Assembly: GCA_036925085.1 (NCBI GenBank)
Contig: JAUPFP010000055.1
Coordinates: 744,001 to 808,000, forward strand
Length of the DNA stretch: 64,000 nucleotides
DNA from: Brachycybe producta
Lineage: Eukaryota; Arthropoda; Diplopoda; Playtdesmida; Andrognathidae
Direction: 5' to 3'
In this document: positions 1 to 9,618 of the stretch, piece after piece
How positions within the stretch are numbered: position 1 is the stretch's first letter
Layout of the letters: each line of letters begins with the position of its first letter
The notes under the pieces: generated by a model
Told to the model about the DNA's origin: nothing
The model's input: the letters and a program-made list of their open reading frames with translations, nothing else
The model's database searches: none
Translations under genes and position numbers: made by a program

Positions 1-189
1 TCTAGAATGGAGCTGTTAAATGCATTGCATTTATTGTACAATCAGGAATGCAGGGATGTCTTCAATTCCGGTGTGCATTGCAAGATTCAAAATTTACACC
101 CGTTCAAAGTAGGCATCATTGAAGTGTCTAAGCTGGCAAATGGATGTGTAAATTCTAAAATTCATTGCAAATGAACTAATTGATGTAGA

Positions 190-372
190 ATGAAGCTGTT
201 TGATGCAATGCATTCCTTTGACATTCAGGAATGCATGCATGTCTTCAATTCCGGTGTGCACTGCAAGCTTCAAAAGTTACACCCGTTCAAAGTAGGCATC
301 ATTGAAGTGTCTAAGCTGGCTCATGGATTTGTAACTTCTAAAATTCACTGCAAATGAACTAATTGATGTAGA
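190..372 (+). repeat. A monomer, K/D subtype (183 bp), exemplar
   Basis: This is a representative of the commonest A class. It begins ATGAAGCTG, has GATGCAATGCATTCC in its 5' half and CAAGCTTCAAAAGTTACACC near the middle. The A-specific 3' half follows, from CGTTCAAAGTAGGC to GCTCATGGATTTGTAACTTC and the junction CAAATGAACTAATTGATG. Subtype copies differ by scattered substitutions. Two AAGCTT sites are present in many copies, so HindIII should release ladder fragments. The length of 183 bp is nearly invariant: only four of the 261 A monomers depart from it. Confidence 0.95.
208..236. repeat. Conserved inverted repeat in the shared 5' half (exemplar)
   Basis: ATGCATTCCT (208-217) and AGGAATGCAT (227-236) are perfect reverse complements around a 9-base spacer, so either strand can form a 10-bp stem. 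Most monomers keep 9 or 10 bp of it, both with TTGGACATTC and TTGTACAATC spacers. The TTACTTTTC subtype loses the left arm. Its position in the segment common to A and B makes it the most frequent structural motif in the array. A protein-binding or cruciform role is inference. Confidence 0.85.
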
Positions 373-561
373 ATGAAGTTGTTAGATGCAATGCATTCCT
401 TGGACATTCAGGAATGCAGGGATGTCTTCAATTCTGGTGTGCACTGCATGCTTCAAAAGTTACACCAGTTATTTCATTTTTTGCCATTTTTTGAAAAACT
501 TCCAATTTGGGTACTTATGAAAAAATGTCATTTTTTGACAATTTTTACTAACTTTTGTAGA
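373..561 (+). repeat. B monomer (189 bp), exemplar
   Basis: The first 94 bp (373-466) match the A monomer, apart from CATGCTTC in place of CAAGCTTC. From 467 the sequence switches to a B-specific 3' half. It runs through GTTATTTCATTTTTTGCC, a GGGTACTTATG segment and an A/T-tract dyad, and ends ACTTTTGTAGA. It contains CATTTTTTG three times. B lacks the in-frame TGA codons found at the end of A, so reading frames run from B into the following A. Its 3' half is probably an old diverged relative of the A 3' half, since both end in a CTAAYTKWTGTAGA-like sequence, but most of it does not align by eye. Confidence 0.95.
475..537. repeat. Three CATTTTTTG motifs and an A/T dyad in the B tail (exemplar)
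   Basis: CATTTTTTG occurs at 475-483, 485-493 and 529-537. The third forms a perfect dyad with the preceding A-run: AAAAAATG (520-527), a central T (528), CATTTTTT (529-536). TTTTTGAAAAA near 488-498 is a second odd-centred dyad. These A/T runs are specific to B and are also where nearly all B length variation occurs (187-191 bp). Intrinsic bending or nucleosome exclusion is plausible but not demonstrated. Confidence 0.85.
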
Positions 562-744
562 ATGGAGCTGTTAAATGCATTGCATTCCTTGTACAATCAG
601 GAATGCAGGGATGTCTTCAATTCCGGTGTGCACTGCAAGATTCAAAAGTTACACCCGTTCAAAGTAGGCATCATTGAAGTGTCTAAGCTTGCAAATGGAT
701 GTGTAAATTCTAAAATTCATTGCAAATGAACTAATTGATGTAGA
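562..744 (+). repeat. A monomer, E/N subtype (183 bp), exemplar
   Basis: This A class follows almost every B monomer. It begins ATGGAGCTGTTAAATGCATT, has TTGTACAATCAGGAATGC in place of TTGGACATTCAGGAATGC, and uses CAAGATTC instead of CAAGCTTC. Its tail reads GCAAATGGATGTGTAAATTC instead of GCTCATGGATTTGTAACTTC. Together with a preceding B monomer it forms the 372-bp dimer, the basic composite of the array. Variants carry TATATGCATT and CATTGATG instead of AAATGCATT and CAGGGATG. Confidence 0.93.
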
Positions 745-1119
745 ATGGAGCTGTTAAATGCATTGCATTCCTTGTAAAATCAGGAATGTAGGGATGTCTT
801 CAATTCCGGTGTGCACTGCATGCTTCAAAAGTTACCAGTTATTTCATTTTTTGCCATTTTTTGAAAAACTTCCAATATGGGTACTAATGAAAAAATGTCA
901 TTTTTTGACAATTTTTACTAATTTTTGTAGAATGGAGCTGTTATATGCATTGCATTCCTTGTACAATCAGGAATGCATTGATGTCTTCAATTCCGGTGTG
1001 CACTGCATGCTTCAAAAGTTACACCAGTTATTTCATTTTTGCCATTTTTTGAAAAACTTCCAATAAGGGTACTTATGAAAAAATGTCATTTTTTGACAAT
1101 TTTTACTAACTTTTGTAGA
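745..1119 (+). repeat. Adjacent B-B pair (187 + 188 bp)
   Basis: Two B monomers stand side by side, at 745-931 and 932-1119. The first has a 2-bp loss (GTTACCAG for GTTACACCAG) and the second is one T short in the first T-run. Both have the E-type 5' half normally joined to an A tail, so they are E/B hybrids. The same pair recurs at 4072-4446 and 6476-6850. These are the only three places where two B monomers are adjacent, so the pair arose once and was copied with its surroundings. Confidence 0.9.
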
Positions 1120-1668
1120 ATGGAGCTGTTAAATGCATTGCATTCCTTGTACAATCAGGAATGCAGGGATGTCTTCAATTCCGGCGTGCACTGCAAAATT
1201 CAAAAGTTACACCCGTTCAAAGTAGGCATCATTGAAGTGTCTAAGCTGGCAAATGGATGTGTAAATTCTAAAATTCATTGCAAATGAACTAATTGATGTA
1301 GAATGAAGCTGTTAGATGCAATGCATTCCTTGGATATTCAGGAATGCATGCATGTCTTCAATTCCGGTGTGCACTGCAAGCTTCAAAAGTTACACCCGTT
1401 CAAAGTAGGCATCATTGAAGTGTCTAAGCTGGCTCATGGATTTGTAACTTCTAAAATTCACTGCAAATGAACTAATTGATGTAGAATGAAGTTGTTAGAT
1501 GCAATGCATTCCTTGGATATTCAGGAATGCATGCATGTCTTCAATTTCGGTGTGCACTGCAAGATTCAAAAGTTACACCCGTTCAAAGTAGTCATCGTTG
1601 AAGTGTCTAAGCTTGCAAATGGATGTGTAAATTCTAAAATTCATTGCAAATGAACTAATTGATGTAGA

Positions 1669-2025
1669 ATGAAGCTGTTAGATTCATTGCATTCCTTGGA
1701 CATTCAGGAATGCAGGGATGTCTTCAATTCTGGTGTGCACTGCATGCTTCAAAAGTTACACCAGTTATTTCATTTTTTGCCATTTTTTGAAAAACTTCCA
1801 AAAAGGGTACTTATGAAAAAATGTCATTTTTTGACAATTTTTACTAACTTTTGTAGAATGGAGCTGTTAAATGCATTGCATTCCTTGTACAATCAGGAAT
1901 GCAGGGATGTGTTCAATTCCGGCGTGCACTGCAAGATTCAAAAGTTACACCCGTTCAAAGTAGGCATCATTGAAGTGTCTAAGCTGGCAAATGGATGTGT
2001 AAATTCTAAAATTCATTGCAAATGA
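1669..2025 (+). other. Recurrent 118-codon open frame over a B-A dimer; not considered a gene
   Basis: The frame opens at the ATG of a B monomer, crosses the B-A junction (ACTTTTGTAGA, no stop) and closes at the TGA of the A tail: 189+168 = 357 bp. The same frame recurs dozens of times, for example at 373, 3145, 6104, 23793, 46260, 54382 and 59393. The translation is two copies of a LHSL--QEC-DVFNSGVHC module separated by a hydrophobic F/L-rich stretch from the B tail. Copies differ by replacements as readily as by silent changes. Many B copies are frameshifted or start with ACG. No promoter or splice context is visible. I recognise no protein family. Confidence 0.85.
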
Positions 2026-2040
2026 ACTAATTGATGTAGA

Positions 2041-2223
2041 ATGAAGCTGTTAGATGCAATGCATTCCTTGGACATTCAGGAATGCATGCATGTCTTCAAT
2101 TCCGGTGTGCACTGCAAGATTCATTAGTTACACCCGTTCAAAGTAGGCATCATTGAAGTGTCTAAGCTTGCTCATGGATTTGTAACTTCTAAAATTCATT
2201 GAAAATGATCTAATTGATGTAGA
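2041..2223 (+). repeat. Hybrid A monomer at a 553-bp deletion junction
   Basis: The 5' half matches the monomer at 5368. The 3' half carries the rare GATTCATTAGTTACACCC found otherwise only in the monomer at 5921. The 553 bp between those partners equals three whole monomers (183+183+187). This copy therefore looks like the product of in-register unequal exchange that removed exactly three monomers, or the other copy gained them. Confidence 0.85.
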
Positions 2224-3327
2224 ATGAAGCTGTTAGATTCATTGCATTCCTTGGACATTCAGGAATGCAGGGATGTCTTCAATTCTGGTGTGCACTGCAT
2301 GCTTCAAAAGTTACACCAGTTATTTCATTTTTTGCCATTTTTTGAAAAACTTCCAATTTGGGTACTTATGAAAAAATGTCATTTTTTGACAATTTTTACT
2401 AATTTTTGTAGAATGGAGCTGTTATATGCATTGCATTCCTTGTACAATCAGGAATGCATTGATGTCTTCAATTCCGGTGTGCACTGCAAGATTCAAAAGT
2501 TACACCCGTTCAAAGTAGGCATCATTGAAGTGTCTAAGCTTGCAAATGGATGTGTAAATTCTAAAATTCATTGCAAATGAACTAATTGATGTAGAATGAA
2601 GCTGTTAGATGCAATGCATTCCTTGAACATTCAGGAATGCAGGGATGTCTTCAATTCCGGTGTGCACTGCAAGCTTCAAAAGTTACACCCGTTCAAAGTA
2701 GGCATCATTGAAGTGTCTAAGCTTGCTCATGGATTTGTAACTTCTAAAATTCATTGCAAATGATCTAATTGATGTAGAACGAAGCTGTTAGATTCATTGC
2801 ATTCCGTGGACATTCAGGAATGCAGTGATGTCTTCAATTCTGGTGTGCACTGCAAGATTCAAAAGTTACACCCGTTCAAAGTAGGCATCATTGAAGTGTC
2901 TAAGCTTGCAAATGGATGTGTAAATTCTAAAATTCATTGCAAATGAACTAATTGATGTAGAATGGAGCTGTTAAATGCATTGCATTCCTTGTACAATCAA
3001 GAATGCAGGGATGTCTTCAATTCCGGTGTGCACTGCAAGATTCAAAAGTTACACCCGTTCAAAGTAGGCATCATTGAAGTGTCTAAGCTTGCAAATGGAT
3101 GTGTAAATTCTAAAATTCATTGCAAATGAACTAATTGATGTAGAATGAAGCTGTTAGATTCAGTGCATTCTTTGGACATTCAGGAATGCAGGGATGTCTT
3201 CAATTCCGGTGTGCACTGCATGCTTCAAAAGTTACACCAGTTATTTCATTTTTTGCCATTTTTTGAAAAACTTCCAATATGGGTACTTATGAAAAAATGT
3301 CATTTTTTGACAATTTTTACTAACTTT

Positions 3328-6103
3328 TCTAGAATGGAGCTGTTAAATGCATTGCATTTATTGTACAATCAGGAATGCAGGGATGTCTTCAATTCCGGTG
3401 TGCATTGCAAGATTCAAAATTTACACCCGTTCAAAGTAGGCATCATTGAAGTGTCTAAGCTGGCAAATGGATGTGTAAATTCTAAAATTCATTGCAAATG
3501 AACTAATTGATGTAGAATGAAGCTGTTTGATGCAATGCATTCCTTTGACATTCAGGAATGCATGCATGTCTTCAATTCCGGTGTGCACTGCAAGCTTCAA
3601 AAGTTACACCCGTTCAAAGTAGGCATCATTGAAGTGTCTAAGCTGGCTCATGGATTTGTAACTTCTAAAATTCACTGCAAATGAACTAATTGATGTAGAA
3701 TGAAGTTGTTAGATGCAATGCATTCCTTGGACATTCAGGAATGCAGGGATGTCTTCAATTCTGGTGTGCACTGCATGCTTCAAAAGTTACACCAGTTATT
3801 TCATTTTTTGCCATTTTTTGAAAAACTTCCAATTTGGGTACTTATGAAAAAATGTCATTTTTTGACAATTTTTACTAACTTTTGTAGAATGGAGCTGTTA
3901 AATGCATTGCATTCCTTGTACAATCAGGAATGCAGGGATGTCTTCAATTCCGGTGTGCACTGCAAGATTCAAAAGTTACACCCGTTCAAAGTAGGCATCA
4001 TTGAAGTGTCTAAGCTTGCAAATGGATGTGTAAATTCTAAAATTCATTGCAAATGAACTAATTGATGTAGAATGGAGCTGTTAAATGCATTGCATTCCTT
4101 GTAAAATCAGGAATGTAGGGATGTCTTCAATTCCGGTGTGCACTGCATGCTTCAAAAGTTACCAGTTATTTCATTTTTTGCCATTTTTTGAAAAACTTCC
4201 AATATGGGTACTAATGAAAAAATGTCATTTTTTGACAATTTTTACTAATTTTTGTAGAATGGAGCTGTTATATGCATTGCATTCCTTGTACAATCAGGAA
4301 TGCATTGATGTCTTCTATTCCGGTGTGCACTGCATGCTTCAAAAGTTACACCAGTTATTTCATTTTTGCCATTTTTTGAAAAACTTCCAATAAGGGTACT
4401 TATGAAAAAATGTCATTTTTTGACAATTTTTACTAACTTTTGTAGAATGGAGCTGTTAAATGCATTGCATTCCTTGTACAATCAGGAATGCAGGGATGTC
4501 TTCAATTCCGGCGTGCACTGCAAAATTCAAAAGTTACACCCGTTCAAAGTAGGCATCATTGAAGTGTCTAAGCTGGCAAATGGATGTGTAAATTCTAAAA
4601 TTCATTGCAAATGAACTAATTGATGTAGAATGAAGCTGTTAGATGCAATGCATTCCTTGGATATTCAGGAATGCATGCATGTCTTCAATTCCGGTGTGCA
4701 CTGCAAGCTTCAAAAGTTACACCCGTTCAAAGTAGGCATCATTGAAGTGTCTAAGCTGGCTCATGGATTTGTAACTTCTAAAATTCACTGCAAATGAACT
4801 AATTGATGTAGAATGAAGTTGTTAGATGCAATGCATTCCTTGGATATTCAGGAATGCATGCATGTCTTCAATTTCGGTGTGCACTGCAAGATTCAAAAGT
4901 TACACCCGTTCAAAGTAGTCATCGTTGAAGTGTCTAAGCTTGCAAATGGATGTGTAAATTCTAAAATTCATTGCAAATGAACTAATTGATGTAGAATGAA
5001 GCTGTTAGATTCATTGCATTCCTTGGACATTCAGGAATGCAGGGATGTCTTCAATTCTGGTGTGCACTGCATGCTTCAAAAGTTACACCAGTTATTTCAT
5101 TTTTTGCCATTTTTTGAAAAACTTCCAAAAAGGGTACTTATGAAAAAATGTCATTTTTTGACAATTTTTACTAACTTTTGTAGAATGGAGCTGTTAAATG
5201 CATTGCATTCCTTGTACAATCAGGAATGCAGGGATGTGTTCAATTCCGGCGTGCACTGCAAGATTCAAAAGTTACACCCGTTCAAAGTAGGCATCATTGA
5301 AGTGTCTAAGCTGGCAAATGGATGTGTAAATTCTAAAATTCATTGCAAATGAACTAATTGATGTAGAATGAAGCTGTTAGATGCAATGCATTCCTTGGAC
5401 ATTCAGGAATGCATGCATGTCTTCAATTCCGGTGTGCACTGCAAGCTTCAAAAGTTACACCCGTTCAAAGTAGGCATCATTGAAGTGTCTAAGCTGGCTC
5501 ATGGATTTGTAACTTCTAAAATTCACTGCAAATGAACTAATTGATGTAGAATAAAGTTGTTAGATGCAATGCATTCCTTGGACATTCAGGAATGCAGGGA
5601 TGTCTCCAATTCTGGTGTGCACTGCAAGCTTCAAAAGTTACACCCGTTCAAAGTAGGCATCATTGAAGTGTCTAAGCTTCCTCATGGATTTGTAACTTCT
5701 AAAATTCATTGCAAATGATCTAATTGATGTAGAACGAAGCTGTTAGATTCATTGTATTCCTTGGACATTCAGGAATGCAGGGATGACTTCAATTCCGGTG
5801 TGCACTCTATGCTTCAAAAGTTACCAGTTATTTCATTTTTTGCCATTTTTTGAAAAACTTCCAATATGGGTACTTATGAAAAAATGTCATTTTTTGACAA
5901 TTTTTACTATTTTTTGTAGAATGCAGCTGTTATATGCATTGCATTCCTTGTACAATCAGGAATGCATTGATGTCTTCAATTCCGGTGTGCACTGCAAGAT
6001 TCATTAGTTACACCCGTTCAAAGTAGGCATCATTGAAGTGTCTAAGCTTGCTCATGGATTTGTAACTTCTAAAATTCATTGAAAATGATCTAATTGATGT
6101 AGA
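3328..6103 (+). repeat. 3,327-bp unit, copy 2
   Basis: 3328-5444 repeats 1-2117. It then keeps three monomers missing from copy 1: an A monomer at 5551 whose start reads ATA, a 187-bp B monomer at 5734 starting ACG with the private CTCTATGC, and part of the A monomer at 5921 starting ATGCAGCTG. From about 5995 it rejoins the copy 1 sequence (the GATTCATTAG tail), leading to the B monomer at 6104. Confidence 0.87.
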
Positions 6104-7216
6104 ATGAAGCTGTTAGATTCATTGCATTCCTTGGACATTCAGGAATGCAGGGATGTCTTCAATTCTGGTGTGCACTGCATGCTTCAAAAGTTACACCAGT
6201 TATTTCATTTTTTGCCATTTTTTGAAAAACTTCCAATTTGGGTACTTATGAAAAAATGTCATTTTTTGACAATTTTTACTAACTTTTGTAGAATGGAGCT
6301 GTTAAATGCATTGCATTCCTTGTACAATCAGGAATGCAGGGATGTCTTCAATTCCGGTGTGCACTGCAAGATTCAAAAGTTACACCCGTTCAAAGTAGGC
6401 ATCATTGAAGTGTCTAAGCTTGCAAATGGATGTGTAAATTCTAAAATTCATTGCAAATGAACTAATTGATGTAGAATGGAGCTGTTAAATGCATTGCATT
6501 CCTTGTACAATCAGGAATGCAGGGATGTCTTCAATTCCGGTGTGCACTGCATGCTTCAAAAGTTACCAGTTATTTCATTTTTTGCCATTTTTTGAAAAAC
6601 TTCCAATATGGGTACTAATGAAAAAATGTCATTTTTTGACAATTTTTACTAATTTTTGTAGAATGGAGCTGTTATATGCATTGCATTCCTTGTACAATCA
6701 GGAATGCATTGATGTCTTCAATTCCGGTGTGCACTGCATGCTTCAAAAGTTACACCAGTTATTTCATTTTTGCCATTTTTTGAAAAACTTCCAATAAGGG
6801 TACTTATGAAAAAATGTCATTTTTTGACAATTTTTACTAACTTTTGTAGAATGGAGCTGTTAAATGCATTGCATTCCTTGTACAATCAGGAATGCAGGGA
6901 TGTCTTCAATTCCGGCGTGCACTGCAAGATTCAAAAGTTACACCCGTTCAAAGTAGGCATCATTGAAGTGTCTAAGCTGGCAAATGGATGTGTAAATTCT
7001 AAAATTCATTGCAAATGAACTAATTGATGTAGAATGAAGCTGTTAGATGCAATGCATTCCTTGGATATTCAGGAATGCATGCATGTCTTCAATTCCGGTG
7101 TGCACTGCAAGCTTCAAAAGTTACACCCGTTCAAAGTAGGCATCATTGAAGTGTCTAAGCTGGCTCATGGATTTGTAACTTCTAAAATTCACTGCAAATG
7201 AAATAAATGATGTAGA
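6104..7216 (+). repeat. Third partial copy of the block I unit
   Basis: The monomer order B, A, B(187), B(188), A, A repeats 373-1485 with an offset of 5,731 bp. The match is closest over 6293-7216. Small differences show it is older than the copy 1/copy 2 pair: CTTGTACAATCAGGAATGC here against CTTGTAAAATCAGGAATGT in both other copies, and GCAAGATTC against GCAAAATTC. Confidence 0.8.
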
Positions 7217-8324
7217 ATGAAGTTGTTAGATGCAATGCATTCCTTGGACATTCAGGAATGCAGGGATGTCTCCAATTCCGGTGTGCACTGTATGCTTCAA
7301 AAGTTACCAGTTATTTCATTTTTTGCCATTTTTTGAAAAACTTCCAATATGGGTACTAATGAAAAAATGTCATTTTTTGACAATTTTTACTAATTTTTGT
7401 AGAATGGAGCTGTTATATGCATTGCATTCCTTGTACAATCAGGAATGCATTGATGTCTTCAATTCCGGTGTGCACTGCAAGATTCAAAAGTTACACCCGT
7501 TCAAAGTAGGCATCATTGAAGTGTCTAAGCTTGCAAATGGACGTGTAAATTCTAAAATTCATTGCAAATGAACTAATTGTTGTAGAAAGAAGCTGTTAGA
7601 TGCAATGCATTCCTTGAACATTCAGGAATGCAGGGATGTCTTCAATTCCGGTGTGCACTGCAAGCTTCAAAAGTTACACCTGTTCAAAGTAGGCATCATT
7701 GAAGTGTCTAAGCATGCTCATGGATTTGTAACTTCTAAAATTCATTGCAAATGATCTAATTGATGTAGAACGAAGTTGTTAGATTCATTGCATTCCTTGG
7801 ACATTCAGGAATGCAGGGATGTCTTCAATTCTGGTGTGCACTGCATGCTTCAAAAGTTACACCAGTTATTTCATTTTTTGCCATTTTTTGAAAAACTTCC
7901 AATATGGGTACTTATGAAAAAATGTCATTTTTTGACAATTTTTACTAACTTTTGTAGAATGGAGCTGTTAAATGCATTGCATTCCTTGTACAATCAGGAA
8001 TGCAGGGATGTCTTCAATTCCGGCGTGCACTGCAAGATTCAAAAGTTACACCCGTTCAAAGTAGGCATCATTGAAGTGTCTAAGCTGGCAAATGGATGTG
8101 TAAATTCTAAAATTCATTGCAACTGAACTAATTGATGTAGAATGAAGCTGTTAAATGCAATGCATTCCTTGGACATTCAGGAATGCATGCATGTCTTCAA
8201 TTCCGGTGTGCACTGCAAGCTTCAAAAGTTACACCCGTTCAAAGTAGGCATCATTGAAGTGTCTAAGCTTGCAAATGGATGTGTAAATTCTAAAATTCAT
8301 TGCAAATGAACTAATTGATGTAGA
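7217..8324 (+). repeat. Transition segment: B(187), A, A, B, A, A
   Basis: Six monomers link blocks I and II. Boundaries are 7217, 7404, 7587 (start mutated to AAG), 7770 (ACG), 7959 and 8142. Local private changes include AAATAAATGATG just before 7217, CTGTTCAAAG near 7680, and TGCAACTGAAC near 8120. I saw no kilobase-scale duplicate of this stretch elsewhere in the window. Confidence 0.75.
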
Positions 8325-9618
8325 ATGAAGCTGTTAGATGCAATGCATTCCTTGAACATTCAGGAATGCAGGGATGTCTTCAATTCTGGTGTGCACTGCA
8401 AGCTTCAAAAGTTACACCCGTTCAAAGTAGGCATCATTGAAGTGTCTAAGCTTGCAAATGGATGTGTAAATTCTAAAATTCATTGCAAATGAACTAATTG
8501 ATGTAGAATGAAGCTGTTATTTGCATTGCAATCCTTGCACAATCAGGAATGCATTGATGTCTTCAATTCTGGTGTGCACTGCAAGATTCAAAAGTTACAC
8601 CCGTTCAAAGTAGGCATCATTGAAGTGTCTAAGCTTGCAAATGGATGTGTAAATTCTAAAATTCATTGCAAATGAACTAATTGATGTAGAATGGAGCTGT
8701 TAAATGCATTGCATTCCTTGTACAATCAGGAATGCAGGGATGTCTTCAATTCCGGTGTGCACTGCAAGATTCAAAAGTTACACCCGTTCAAAGTAGGCAT
8801 CATTGAAGTGTCTAAGCTTGCTCATGGATTTGTAACTTCTAAAATTCATTGCAAATGATCTAATTGATGTAGAACGAAGCTGTTAGATTCATTGCATTCC
8901 TTAGACATTCAGGAATGCAGGGATGTCTTCAATTCTGGTGTGCACTGCATGCTTCAAAAGTTACACCAGTTATTTCATTTTTTTGCCATTTTTTGAAAAA
9001 CTTCCAATTTGGGTACTTATGAAAAAATGTCATTTTTTGACAATTTTTACTAACTTTTGTAGAATGGAGCTGTTATATGCATTGCATTCCTTGTACAATC
9101 AGGAATGCATTGATGTCTTCAATTCCGGTGTGCACTGCAAGATTCAAAAGTTACACCCGTTCAAAGTAGGCATCATTGAAGTGTCTAAGCTTGCAAATGG
9201 ATGTGTAAATTCTAAAATTCATTGCAAATGAACTAAGTGATGTAGAATGAAGCTGTTAGATGCAATGCATTCCTTGGACATTCAGGAATGCAGGGATGTC
9301 TTCAATTTCGGTGTGCACTGCATGCTTCAAAAGTTACACCAGTTATTTCATTTTTTGCCATTTTTTGAAAAACTTCCAATATGGGTACTTATGAAAAAAT
9401 GTCATTTTTTGACAACTTTTACTAATTTTTGTAGAATGGAGCTGTTAGATGCATTGCATTCCTTGTACAATCAGGAATGCATTGACGTCTTCAATTCCGG
9501 TGTGCACTGCAAGATTCAAAAGTTACACCCGTTCAAAGTAGGCATCATTGAAGTGTCTAAGCTTGCAAATTGATGTGTAAATTCTAAAATTCATTGGAAA
9601 TGAACTAATTGATGTTGA
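8325..9618 (+). repeat. Partial higher-order unit preceding block II
   Basis: 8325-8873 (A, A, A) matches 10906-11454. 8874-9618 (B190, A, B, A) matches 12193-12937 at an offset of 3,319 bp. Material equivalent to 11455-12192 is absent between them, so this copy lacks four monomers. The B monomer at 8874 has one extra T in its first T-run (190 bp), shared only with 12193. Confidence 0.85.

Larger units (their letters stand above)
1..3327 (+). repeat. 3,327-bp higher-order unit, copy 1
   Basis: The rare opening TCTAGAATGG plus CATTTATTGTAC at 1-37 recurs at 3328-3364. Every monomer boundary from 7 to 2041 has a partner exactly 3,327 bp downstream. By eye I saw one substitution across about 2.1 kb (CTTCAATTCC near 986 against CTTCTATTCC near 4313). 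The match ends around 2117, inside the monomer at 2041. The remaining monomers (2224 B, 2413, 2596, 2779, 2962 A, 3145 B) follow an in-register rearrangement. Confidence 0.9.

Noticed and set aside
278..300. CENP-B box on the minus strand (GAACGGGTGTAAC)
   Set aside because: CGGG is present, but the required upstream TTCG and the central A of the box are not in the right positions. No strict match was found in any subtype I inspected.
284..300. Pol III B box or SINE origin suggested by CCCGTTCAAAGTAGG
   Set aside because: GTTCAAAG resembles a B box, but the terminal C is replaced by T. There is no convincing A box at a suitable distance, no tRNA fold and no A-rich tail.
745..1119. Novel inserted element between A monomers
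   Set aside because: It is simply two B-tailed monomers with small indels, in register with the array and present in three homologous places.
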